Shown here piece after piece: positions 7,031 through 13,967 of a DNA stretch of 64,000 nucleotides. This stretch comes from a virus. The stretch lies in the IMG/VR virus record IMGVR_UViG_3300049002_000006, positions 1 to 64,000 of that record. One strand, 5' to 3'. The notes below the pieces were generated by a model. That model was not told the DNA's origin. It saw nothing but the letters and a program-made list of their open reading frames with translations, and made no database searches. The translations under genes were made by a program, and so were the position numbers. Position 1 is the first letter of the stretch, and every line of letters begins with the position of its first letter.

Positions 7031-7073
7031 GTTGTCGGCCGACTGCCTCATCACTTCGGGGCGGGCCGACAAC
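7031..7073 (+). other. Intergenic hairpin after the large terminase
   Basis: GTTGTCGGCC (7031-7040) pairs with GGCCGACAAC (7064-7073) across a 23-nt loop. A-rich rather than T-rich sequence follows on the plus strand, so it is not a classical terminator; possible RNA processing or attenuation site. Confidence 0.5.
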
Positions 7074-7092
7074 GAAAAAGAAGGGGCCGAAC

Positions 7093-7299
7093 ATGCAAGC
7101 GCAAGCGCCGAAGTGTCAGAAGTGCGGGGCGAATCTGATATATGTGACCGACTTCGCGGCCCCAGGCTGTGGTCAAGCCTGGCGGTGCTCCGATCAGTCG
7201 TGTGCCCGGCCGCACGTCAAGATCGGCTCGACTGTCATCGACCTGTCCGAGCATGAAGATCCGACCGAATACGAGTACGACATGGCCGACGTGATGTGA
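7093..7299 (+). CDS. Zinc-ribbon protein (68 aa)
   Basis: ATG at 7093 follows GGGGCCGAAC; a longer reading from 6991 would run through the intergenic hairpin and is less likely. CQKCG near residues 8-12 and paired cysteines (C29, C36, C41 region) suggest a zinc-ribbon. Last gene before the terminator at 7308. Function unknown. Confidence 0.7.
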   Translation: MQAQAPKCQKCGANLIYVTDFAAPGCGQAWRCSDQSCARPHVKIGSTVIDLSEHEDPTEYEYDMADVM

Positions 7300-7307
7300 T
7301 CCTCATT

Positions 7308-7333
7308 GCCCCGTCCGAAAGGCGGGGCTTTTT
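7308..7333 (+). terminator. Intrinsic terminator of the terminase operon
   Basis: GCCCCG(T)CC stem, GAAA tetraloop, GGCGGGGC (7321-7328), then TTTTT (7329-7333). A textbook rho-independent terminator immediately after the small zinc-ribbon gene. Confidence 0.9.
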
Positions 7334-7359
7334 AACCTACTCTCATAATGGTTTAGACC

Positions 7360-7834
7360 ATGAGTCAAAGGAAACTGGAAAAGCGCAGGGCGAAAGAAAT
7401 AGAGAAACAAAGACAGGACACGCTCGCGTACCGGCGGGCCAAGCTGCAAAAGTGTTCTACAGCCCTACGGCTGGAGGATATCGCCGGAGAGCGAGTTTAC
7501 GAACGAGGAAACACAGGTCACGACTATCCGCGTGCATCAGGATTGGGCGAATAAAGGACTAGCGATCTATCAACAACGTGGACTAGAACTAGGTTTGTTG
7601 AAATGGACTAAAACAACGAATATCTCGACCAGGAAAATGGAAAAGATATTAATAATGGGGGGAGATGGATTGGATATAACTGTTCTCGAAAAGTTAGGGG
7701 AGTTGGCAAACAGTATAAGGAAGGAAGTATTTATGCCCCACGAAATGGTCTATGACTTGTTGACGGACAACGGTTTCGAGGCTGGTGTATCCAGACAGTA
7801 TAAGGAAGTGGTTATATTCGATGTGGTCTTATAG
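7360..7834 (+). pseudogene. Small paralog gene interrupted by (or using) a +1 frameshift near 7450
   Basis: The first frame starts at ATG 7360 with a lysine/arginine-rich helix. A second frame is open from 7403 to 7834 but has no good start before GTG 7532. Protein from the second frame upstream of that GTG (QPYGWRISPESEF...TTIRVHQDW) aligns with the intact neighbour at 7846-8232 (AQYGWVIRQG...TVIIEVDWEN), and the first frame supplies its N-terminus (RRAKLQK against NKARLKG). Joining the frames near CAAAAGTGTTC (about 7447-7457) restores one protein of about 157 residues. This could be a real mutation, a sequencing error or programmed +1 frameshifting. AT-richer than neighbours. Function unknown. 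Confidence 0.65.
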
Positions 7835-7845
7835 GAGCCGGAATA

Positions 7846-8232
7846 ATGAAACTAACTAAAGACCAGTTGAAAATATTCCGATTAAACAAGGCTAGACTGA
7901 AAGGTCTCGTCGCTCAGTATGGTTGGGTAATCAGGCAAGGGGCCGTAGGAATTAAGAAAAACGGAACACGAACCGTCATTATCGAGGTGGACTGGGAAAA
8001 CATCGCCCAAGAACTGTATGAAAACGAAATAGATAGATATAGTGATTACTTCAGTAATAGTCATGTTCTGGTCAGTCAAGCGCGGCAAAAGACAATGAAC
8101 GAATTGTACATGAGGTCACCGATCATGTCGGACTTTTTAACGGATAACGGATTTGAACACCAAGTACAAAAGAAGTCCGAATATATAGATGATAACCATC
8201 AACCAATATCCGTGGAAGTACCGCACGAATAG
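7846..8232 (+). CDS. Hypothetical protein, intact paralog of the preceding gene (128 aa)
   Basis: Shares with the preceding gene an YGW segment, a strand ending in D-W-N, and a C-terminal D(F/L)LTDNGFE motif, so the pair is a local duplication that has diverged. The LTD-G motif also occurs in the protein at 2504-2818. AT-rich codon use compared with the terminase genes suggests recent acquisition. Function unknown. Confidence 0.72.
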   Translation: MKLTKDQLKIFRLNKARLKGLVAQYGWVIRQGAVGIKKNGTRTVIIEVDWENIAQELYENEIDRYSDYFSNSHVLVSQARQKTMNELYMRSPIMSDFLTDNGFEHQVQKKSEYIDDNHQPISVEVPHE

Positions 8233-8258
8233 GACTCAAGGACTTAGGAAGAAACCAA

Positions 8259-8615
8259 ATGAAAAAGAACTTCGGATGCCTGGACTGCAAAAGCGACAGA
8301 TTCGCAATGGTCATACTGAAGGAAGAGGTTTGGCTATCAATAGCTGACAAGCACGATTTCCTTTGTCCTGTTTGTATAGAAGTCCGTCTTAAAAGGAAGC
8401 TTACCTGGAATGACTTAAAAGGGTGTGTAGTTAACCTGGACGCTTTAATGGGGATTCACTACTTAATCACTTCCAGTCCACAAGAAATCCTTACTATGTT
8501 CCAGGAATATCAAGCTCTGATGAGTTTGGAAGCCCCTCTCCTCTCGCAAAAGTCAGAAGGATTAAAGGAAAAGCCTCGAAACGCCTCGAAACGCAAAGAA
8601 ATCAACAAAAAGTGA
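8259..8615 (+). CDS. Zinc-ribbon-like hypothetical protein (118 aa)
   Basis: CLDC at residues 7-10 and CPVC near 36-39 form a probable four-cysteine zinc site; the C-terminus is lysine-rich. It closes the AT-rich accessory trio. No terminator is evident after it; about 1 kb without genes follows. Function unknown. Confidence 0.7.
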   Translation: MKKNFGCLDCKSDRFAMVILKEEVWLSIADKHDFLCPVCIEVRLKRKLTWNDLKGCVVNLDALMGIHYLITSSPQEILTMFQEYQALMSLEAPLLSQKSEGLKEKPRNASKRKEINKK

Positions 8616-8688
8616 AAAGGAGGAGGTTTCGCCGAATTAGTAGAATAGAACACTAAATATGTTCTCCAGATGTATACTCAATATTAAC

Positions 8689-8740
8689 AATTAGTGGTAT
8701 AACATATCAAAAACGCCGTACCCAAGTCCAACCACTAATT
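8689..8740. repeat. 10-bp inverted repeat
   Basis: AATTAGTGGT (8689-8698) and ACCACTAATT (8731-8740), 32-nt spacer, in the C-rich half of the non-coding region. Confidence 0.75.
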
Positions 8741-9192
8741 ATTTACAGGTAACGGTAGCACAATTCCAGAGACAGGCTACCTCATTACCAATTAATTCAG
8801 CCGGCTCACTCACTTCTGGCCCAAAACAAGTCTTCAAATCCCCTGGACAATCGTTATTAACCGCCCTTTTCCTGCGATATCTCCTGGCCAGAGCACAATC
8901 TCACGCCCTAGGCATAATAACTCAGGAAACCATCGGTTAATGCATTTCCTTTCAAATACCCCTCAGGTTCAATCAAGGACGCACACTTTCCTGCTAACAG
9001 AAGGTCAATAGGACTAATGGTTGAGTGGATGTGTTACCAATAGACCAATCACACACTCCTTCCAGGTAGCTCCTGTGATATGACTGGAAGAGATTCTTAG
9101 GTCGGGCTAGAGAGTCCAGCTACCAGTCTGCGTTCACGGTTAACAGGATATACGGTTTAGGAATTCGAGGCCGATAGGTAGCATTTGGAAGA

Positions 9193-9432
9193 GGTTAAGG
9201 TGCCAACGGACCAGGAGGGTTCAGCGCTGGTCGAGGTAATAAGGACTTACGGTCGAGCACTTCTTGGAGGTATTTCCATAGGTCTAACCAGGTGGGTTCA
9301 ACCGAGGTTAGACCTATTCGGACTACAGGTAGTATAGGTTTAAGTAGATTAGGACTAGCGGTTTTACCGGTGGTTAAGGGTTCAACAGACCCGGAGGGTT
9401 CATTTGGTCAACAGGTAATAGGTTAACGGTCG
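9193..9432. repeat. Imperfect direct repeats of about 60 bp
   Basis: Copy A 9193-9255 and copy B 9372-9432 share GGTTAAGG, a GGAGGGTTCA core, AGGTAATA and a (T/A)ACGGTCG end in the same order and near-equal spacing. Confidence 0.65.
9278..9317. repeat. 12-bp perfect inverted repeat
   Basis: ATAGGTCTAACC (9278-9289) and GGTTAGACCTAT (9306-9317), 16-nt loop, lying between the two direct repeat copies. No T-tract follows on either strand. Confidence 0.8.
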
Positions 9433-9570
9433 CGGTTGATCGGACTAAAGGACTAGCGGTTTCGATAGGTTTGGAGGTTGGTCAAGGGGTTTAAGTGGTT
9501 CAGGAGGAGGTGGAAGCAGAAAAGCGCAAAAAAGAGAAGGGCGAGAAATCGCCGTGAGTGTGAACGAAAA

Positions 9571-9597
9571 GAGCCCCGGGCGAAGTGCCCGGGGCTC
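9571..9597 (-). terminator. Intrinsic terminator for the minus-strand gene at 9612
   Basis: Perfect 11-bp stem GAGCCCCGGGC/GCCCGGGGCTC with a 5-nt loop. On the minus strand the stem is followed by TTTTCGTT, and it lies 15 nt past the stop at 9612. Confidence 0.85.
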
Positions 9598-9611
9598 ACG
9601 ATATCGAGATG

Positions 9612-10142
9612 CTACGCCGTCGCCACTTCGGGCACTTTCTTGCCCTTCGCCTTGCCCTTCGGGGCTTCGGCGGCCGGCTTCGTTTCGCTCTCGGCCGCGA
9701 TTAGTTGAGAGACGATTTGCACAATCGGCCCCGCCAGTGAGTAGCCGATGGCCGTTTTGCTCACGCGGCCGTTTCGCGTCATCGTGCCGTTGTGCGGGCC
9801 AGTCGGGCGATTCGGGCCGTACTCGACACTGCCGATGCTTGCGGCCATGTCACGATCACGCACGCCAGTCAGCTTGTCGGCCGCTTCGCCGTTCGCCAGC
9901 TGAGCGCACAAAGCGCTCAGCCACACTTTGAACATGGCGTGTGTGCCAGTGCCCGCCCGCGTGCCGTAGCTGGCGAGTAGCGTGCCCTGATCGCATAGGG
10001 CGTCGTACACGCGGCGGGCCGGCGTGTTCTCGGCGGGCAGGGCGATCATAGTGCCCGGCTGACTGCTACGCCCCGGCCGCACGGGCAGGGCCGCGAGGGC
10101 AGTAGCCAGCATCTCATTCGTCGTCGTGTTCAGCTTCGTCAT
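9612..10142 (-). CDS. Isolated minus-strand protein with its own promoter and terminator (176 aa)
   Basis: I place the start at ATG 10142 after CAGGGGCTATGAC, matching the leader seen at genes 3691-4065 and 1-795, rather than at 10205. The protein is alanine/glycine-rich, has a central segment GTRAGTGTHAMFKVW, a predicted helix pair and a lysine/alanine-rich tail. No signal peptide. It is high-GC, unlike the flanking non-coding DNA, and stands alone between plus-strand late genes, like a moron. Function unknown; DNA- or host-factor-binding is possible but not shown. Confidence 0.75.
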   Translation of the reverse strand: MTKLNTTTNEMLATALAALPVRPGRSSQPGTMIALPAENTPARRVYDALCDQGTLLASYGTRAGTGTHAMFKVWLSALCAQLANGEAADKLTGVRDRDMAASIGSVEYGPNRPTGPHNGTMTRNGRVSKTAIGYSLAGPIVQIVSQLIAAESETKPAAEAPKGKAKGKKVPEVATA

Positions 10143-10256
10143 GTCATAGCCCCTGTCTTGTAAGTACGTCATTGTCTGCATTGTGTCGCTCGCCCGCACA
10201 CGCACGTTGCGCGGCAGACGCGAGCCGAGATGTCAGAGAGCGTACTAGACAGAGTG

Positions 10257-10285
10257 ATTAAAGGGGCCGACTAGTCTGTTGTCAA
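10257..10285 (-). promoter_or_regulatory. Near-consensus promoter for the isolated minus-strand gene
   Basis: On the minus strand TTGACA (10285-10280), 17-bp spacer, TTTAAT (10262-10257), leaving a leader of about 110 nt. Ten bp upstream of the -35 lies GTGAT-N6-ATCAC (10295-10310), the same inverted repeat that overlaps the promoter of the NusG-like gene. Confidence 0.8.
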
Positions 10286-10294
10286 CGATATCGA

Positions 10295-10310
10295 GTGATT
10301 TTATCATCAC
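10295..10310. promoter_or_regulatory. Inverted repeat GTGAT-N6-ATCAC (candidate operator)
   Basis: GTGAT (10295-10299), 6-bp spacer, ATCAC (10306-10310). An equivalent site is at 868-883. Both flank minus-strand promoters, so one regulator could act on both. Confidence 0.5.
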
Positions 10311-10486
10311 TATTTCGAGCAATTGTTCACTAGCAGTGGTAGCGAATGTCGTGCCATACCCTCATGGTTCAATAGGACTAACGTGATTACTGCCGACAGG
10401 GGGTAATAGAGGAGGATTGGAGGACTCCCCTACTTCGTGGATGAATCTGGAGGAGGGGCATTGGCAGTGAATGGGCAACCCATCCC

Positions 10487-10590
10487 TATCGATTTTTTTA
10501 TTTTTTACCCGGTATCGATTTCTAAATTTTCGCCCGGTATTTTTTAACTACGGTTTTTATCTCCTGGTATCGATTTTTTATTTTTTTAGG
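10487..10590. repeat. T-rich block with repeated TATCGATTT motifs
   Basis: TATCGATTT begins at about 10488, 10513 and 10568, with long T runs and a fourth degenerate GGTATTTTTT copy between. It is the most AT-rich stretch in the window, just upstream of the promoter at 10607. It could be a DNA unwinding element, an UP element or a protein-binding array. Confidence 0.65.
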
Positions 10591-10606
10591 TAATTTTAGA
10601 AATACC

Positions 10607-10635
10607 TTGCCGTCCAGAAAACTATCGAGTATGCT
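10607..10635 (+). promoter_or_regulatory. Candidate promoter for the 10.7-21 kb operon
   Basis: TTGCCG (10607-10612), 17-bp spacer, TATGCT (10630-10635), about 60 nt before the first gene start at 10698. Moderately good match; the T-rich block lies directly upstream. Confidence 0.5.
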
Positions 10636-10697
10636 ACCCGCATACTCGCAGGAAACTCATCAGACCAAATTACCTGAATTCGCCCTAGGAGAACACC

Positions 10698-11102
10698 ATG
10701 AGTGGTAAGCTGCCTGACCTGGCAAACCCCTACAAAACGCGGGCGTTCGACTACGTCGGCACGACCATCGGGGCGGAAGCCACGAACGTTATCACCGTGG
10801 CCTGCCAGCTGCAAACGAGCGACCGGCGGGACATCGCCGAGCGGGCCATGATCGAATGGTTCATCAGTGACGACGCGGCCGGCGACAGCCTGGTAGCCAC
10901 AGCCCCGGACGGCGGCGTGGCCGCCGGGGCGGACGGTTGGCTCAGCCAACTCGTTACCGGAAAACTCGGGGTCGCCGTGTGCGAGGCCGACGGGGATTTG
11001 GACATCGCCATCACCCACGCGGCCGGGGCGAAGACCGTTTACCTGGGGTTCCGGATGCCGGACGGGACTATCCGGATGTCGGCCGCTATCACCTTCGCCT
11101 AA
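10698..11102 (+). CDS. Virion-type hypothetical protein (134 aa)
   Basis: ATG after TAGGAGAACACC. Strand-rich, small-residue-rich composition typical of capsid or tail decoration proteins, with GGVAAGADGW and a C-terminal beta region. First gene of a long run leading to the tail fibre. No specific family recognised. Confidence 0.7.
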   Translation: MSGKLPDLANPYKTRAFDYVGTTIGAEATNVITVACQLQTSDRRDIAERAMIEWFISDDAAGDSLVATAPDGGVAAGADGWLSQLVTGKLGVAVCEADGDLDIAITHAAGAKTVYLGFRMPDGTIRMSAAITFA

Positions 11103-11115
11103 CGGAGCAACTTCC

Positions 11116-11487
11116 GTGCCGCAGGACCACAGAGGACTCGTATTGGGTCCTGGTTCGGTAAGAGACGAGATTCTGGAAGAAAACCGAAAGCGATTTGAGG
11201 GCGAACTCCTCAAGGCAATGAAGAAAAGGTCTGTCATGCACTACCGGAACGGACGGGAAGCGAAAAACGGGGACAAGATCGTGTCCCTCGGTAGGAGCTT
11301 CCTCATCGAAGCAGTAGGAGTTTTGTTCGACGCGACTTCGGAAGGAGGTAACCACTGCAACGGGCAGATCGCCCCGGTCAGAGGAGGTCCGGTGTCTCAC
11401 GCCTGCCTCTGTGACTGCCTACACGTGGAAGACCTGTACGCGATTCTGAAAGAGAAGGGCCTCCACAAGCGTCCGGACGGAAAGTAA
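11116..11487 (+). CDS. Hypothetical phage protein (123 aa)
   Basis: GTG start at 11116. A central YRNGREAKNGDKIV segment looks like a small SH3/KOW-like beta module seen in phage proteins of unknown role; cysteines (C80, C96-C98-C100 region) might bind metal. Family not certain. Confidence 0.7.
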   Translation: MPQDHRGLVLGPGSVRDEILEENRKRFEGELLKAMKKRSVMHYRNGREAKNGDKIVSLGRSFLIEAVGVLFDATSEGGNHCNGQIAPVRGGPVSHACLCDCLHVEDLYAILKEKGLHKRPDGK

Positions 11488-11503
11488 TAAAGGAGCAACT
11501 TCG

Positions 11504-11686
11504 ATGTGGGCCGTCGTGTTCGTCGTCCTGATGATTCTGATCCCAGTGCTGTACTTCGTCCTGAGGGAACCGCCTGGTCGGAACGTGATGGTAGCGGTCA
11601 TCCTGCTATGGGTGTGCGTGGCGATCCTCGGACTATACATGTTCGGGGGGTTTTGGGAACCTAGGGCGGCAGTCCTGGTAAGGTGA
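11504..11686 (+). CDS. Small two-helix membrane protein (60 aa)
   Basis: Two hydrophobic segments (about residues 2-20 and 29-48) separated by a short charged loop LREPPGRN. The size and topology would suit a holin or another inner-membrane phage protein. Preceded by AAAGGAG. No sequence family recognised. Confidence 0.7.
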   Translation: MWAVVFVVLMILIPVLYFVLREPPGRNVMVAVILLWVCVAILGLYMFGGFWEPRAAVLVR

Positions 11687-11687
11687 T

Positions 11688-12059
11688 ATGACAACCAACG
11701 ACCTGATTTACGGTGAAGACAGTTTACCAGTCCTGGTCTTCACCGGGTACACGGAGTTTCTGGTAGGGGGCAAAGACAGGTCGTCTCAGTGGACTAAGGT
11801 TCGGGACGAATACATCAAGGCCAACCCGGACTGCGAATGCTGCACTAGGAAGGCCGAAACCGTTCACCACAAAAGACCGTATCACCTGTTTCCGGATCTC
11901 GAGCTCGACAAGTCGAACCTGATGAGCGTTTGCGACCACTGCCACCTGGTGTTACTACACGCCGGTGACTTTAGGTTGTGGATGGACATGCCCGATCTGG
12001 AAGCCGCCCGGCACCGGAACATCGTCAAACTCGCCAAGAAAAGGTCGGTGAAACTATGA
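11688..12059 (+). CDS. HNH endonuclease
   Basis: 123 residues. Classic HNH layout: WTKVRDEYIKANPDCE, cysteines C49 and C51/C52, HH at 60-61 with the catalytic histidine, N77 in the LDKSNL segment, C82 and C85 closing the zinc site, and a following H. In phages such enzymes act in DNA packaging or as homing nucleases; being far from the terminase and amid virion genes, its role is open. Stop overlaps the next start by ATGA. Confidence 0.88.
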   Translation: MTTNDLIYGEDSLPVLVFTGYTEFLVGGKDRSSQWTKVRDEYIKANPDCECCTRKAETVHHKRPYHLFPDLELDKSNLMSVCDHCHLVLLHAGDFRLWMDMPDLEAARHRNIVKLAKKRSVKL

Positions 12060-12409
12060 GTGACAGTCCGTACATGGACCGCGACAAGACCAGAGAGCAG
12101 TTCGACTCATATGGAGTCTACGCCTCGGAAGAGTTTCAGGCGTTCTGCGAACGGTTCGGAATCGCCTGGGGACTACATACCAAGTCCATTACGATCACGT
12201 TGCCGGCCGAAGGCATCATGACTGTCGTCCAGGAATACCATACGACGGTGAAGAAGGACGATCCGTTGTCGAATGCCGCCAGGACGAAAGTAGGCAAAGG
12301 AGCCGGACCGCGACCGGCCGACGACCCGGTGAAGGTGATTGACACGACTACTGCCCACAACAAGGAGTACAGGACGGCAATCCCTTCGGCCAGGAAGGAT
12401 TTGGACTAA
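12056..12409 (+). CDS. Hypothetical protein (117 aa)
   Basis: ATG at 12056 in an ATGA junction with the HNH gene. N-terminal half has charged helices (YASEEFQAFCERFG), a middle strand region, and a flexible C-terminus. No recognised family. Confidence 0.72.
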   Translation: MSDSPYMDRDKTREQFDSYGVYASEEFQAFCERFGIAWGLHTKSITITLPAEGIMTVVQEYHTTVKKDDPLSNAARTKVGKGAGPRPADDPVKVIDTTTAHNKEYRTAIPSARKDLD

Positions 12410-12756
12410 TGCCCAATCTGACTACCCAAACGGCCGTCATCGCCAGCGGGGTGTCCATCTCCGGGGTCATCGAAACCGGCCAGCTGACGCCGTGTGCCAT
12501 CCAACTCCCGTCGGCTTGGACGACTGCCGGGATCACGTTCGCCGTCAGTCTCGACGGGGCGACCTACGGGCCGCTCAAGAACCAGGCGGGCACGGAAGTT
12601 CTCGTCACGGCCCCGGATGCGGATGACGTAATCAATCTCGACCCGAAAGACTTCGGGGCCGTCCGGTACTTCAAGATCAGGTCGGGGACGGAAGGCTCGC
12701 CCGTGAACCAGGGTGCCGCCCGGTCGATCATCGTCTGTTCTCGGTTCGTGCCTTAA
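12409..12756 (+). CDS. Virion-type beta-rich protein (115 aa)
   Basis: Coupled to the previous gene by a TAATG junction. Beta-rich sequence with SLDGATYGPL and AVRYFKIRSG, patterns often seen in phage tail- or fibre-associated jelly-roll proteins. Precise role unknown. Confidence 0.72.
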   Translation: MPNLTTQTAVIASGVSISGVIETGQLTPCAIQLPSAWTTAGITFAVSLDGATYGPLKNQAGTEVLVTAPDADDVINLDPKDFGAVRYFKIRSGTEGSPVNQGAARSIIVCSRFVP

Positions 12757-12777
12757 CCGGAAAGGAGAAGTGACCAA

Positions 12778-13191
12778 CTGGCCAGCTACAATAAACATAA
12801 CAACTGGGCGGAGGATATGGTCGAGGTTGCCAACATGGGCACCGACCAATTCGTCCTGGCCCTGACGGCGGCGGCGAACGCCCCGGTGGCGACCAACGCC
12901 ATCCTGGCGAATCTGACCCAAGTCAGCTACACGAACTTGTCGTCCCGTAACCTGACGACGAGTAGTAGTTCCCAGACGACCGGGACTTACACCCTTGTTA
13001 TCAACGACCTGGTGTTGACGGCCTCGGGCGGGGCCGTGGCGACTTTCCGGTACGTGGACATGTACGACGACACCCCGACCAGTCCGGCCGATCCTCTGGT
13101 CGCGTGGTGGGACTACGGCGGGAACGTGACACTGGCCGACACCGAGACCTTCACGTTCGACTGCGGGGCCAACGTTATCAGTCTATCCTAA
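12778..13191 (+). CDS. Phage virion-type protein, apparent CTG start (137 aa)
   Basis: The first in-frame ATG (12817) gives a truncated product. Upstream codons encode ASYNKHNNWAEDMVEVANMG, matching the start of a common phage family (MxxYNKFNxFVEDLxxGxHNLGSD). The only plausible initiator is CTG at 12778, about 10 nt after AAGGAG (12762-12767). The rest is beta-rich (SQTTGTYTLVI). Such proteins lie near tail fibre genes, but the function is unknown. Confidence 0.75.
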   Translation: MASYNKHNNWAEDMVEVANMGTDQFVLALTAAANAPVATNAILANLTQVSYTNLSSRNLTTSSSSQTTGTYTLVINDLVLTASGGAVATFRYVDMYDDTPTSPADPLVAWWDYGGNVTLADTETFTFDCGANVISLS

Positions 13192-13209
13192 GGAAAGGAA
13201 CGACTCGCA

Positions 13210-13617
13210 ATGTCCAAACAACCGAACACTCTGACAGACCTTCAGTTCGACCTGCTCCGGCAGGTTCCAGAGGGATATAAGGACGTAAACCCGACTGGCG
13301 TCTACGTCATGAAAGACCCACGACTTCCGCAATTCGAGTTCCACTGGCACCCCGGCGTCCAAAAAGTGTATTGCCTCTACCTGCGGGGGTACTACAAAGA
13401 AGGGACGTGGGTCAAGTCGGGCAATCAGCGCGACTGCACGGGCGAGAAGATCGCCGAACACGTCGCCACGCACGCCATAGCGTTTTCCTTCGTGCAAACG
13501 TTCTGCCGCGGCTACATACTCGCCCTGAGTCAGAAAGCCCGGGAAACGACGAATTACGGCGGGCTCGTGCCCGAACGCATTCTCCTCTACTCACCGTTAC
13601 CAACGGAGGGCAAATAG
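13210..13617 (+). CDS. Hypothetical protein (135 aa)
   Basis: Good AAGGAAAGGA site. Mixed alpha/beta with aromatic-rich strand FEFHWHPG and a Cys-containing loop. No family recognised. Lies between small virion-type genes. Confidence 0.72.
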   Translation: MSKQPNTLTDLQFDLLRQVPEGYKDVNPTGVYVMKDPRLPQFEFHWHPGVQKVYCLYLRGYYKEGTWVKSGNQRDCTGEKIAEHVATHAIAFSFVQTFCRGYILALSQKARETTNYGGLVPERILLYSPLPTEGK

Positions 13618-13618
13618 C

Positions 13619-13915
13619 ATGACGACCAAAGCAGCCGAAAAAGAAAAGACGCCTCCGGCCAAGAAGCAAGAGTCGGAAATCGTCCAGATGGCAAAAAAAA
13701 GGCGGGCGGAGTTGGTCAAGGAAAAGGCGGAGTTGGTCAAGAAGATGCAGCCCCACCGCGACTACTTGGACAAGGTCGCGGCCGACCAGAAGCTGAACGA
13801 GGCCAGGAAGAAGGTTAAGGAGTACAACGTCCTGATCGGACCCATCGACCAGGCCCTGGCGGACTGTGCCCGGCTGATCGGCACAGTTTCCATGTCCCAG
13901 TCGGAAGGTAAGTGA
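13619..13915 (+). CDS. Coiled-coil hypothetical protein (98 aa)
   Basis: Lysine/glutamate heptad-like helix spanning about residues 20-80 (KKRRAELVKEKAELVKK). Starts two bases after the previous stop. Possibly a structural or chaperone-like protein; no family recognised. Confidence 0.72.
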   Translation: MTTKAAEKEKTPPAKKQESEIVQMAKKRRAELVKEKAELVKKMQPHRDYLDKVAADQKLNEARKKVKEYNVLIGPIDQALADCARLIGTVSMSQSEGK

Positions 13916-13967
13916 CTGATGGTCTATTATGTCTCGAAACAACTCCTAAACCAATTAGCGTGACTTT

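Larger units (their letters stand above)
8616..9570. other. Non-coding region with repeats and a base-skew reversal
   Basis: No convincing gene in either orientation. Roughly 8700-9050 is C-rich over G on the plus strand, while about 9070-9500 is strongly G/T-rich, so the skew flips near 9050. It contains a 10-bp inverted repeat (8689-8698 with 8731-8740), a 12-bp inverted repeat (9278-9289 with 9306-9317) and imperfect direct repeats (9193-9255 and 9372-9432; GGACTAGCGGTTT at 9352 and 9450). Candidate replication origin, packaging-related site or structured RNA. Confidence 0.5.

Noticed and set aside
7550-7562. 13-bp match TAAAGGACTAGCG with 9446-9458
   Set aside because: A match this short is expected by chance in 64 kb.
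8900-9480. Repeated GGTTCAA motifs suggesting tRNA T-arms
   Set aside because: No acceptor, D and anticodon stems could be built around any of them.
8616-9570. Possible CRISPR array
   Set aside because: Repeats are imperfect, few and not regularly spaced.
9478-9708. 76-codon plus-strand open frame
   Set aside because: It runs through the terminator at 9571-9597 and opposes the gene at 9612; arginine-rich start with no family.
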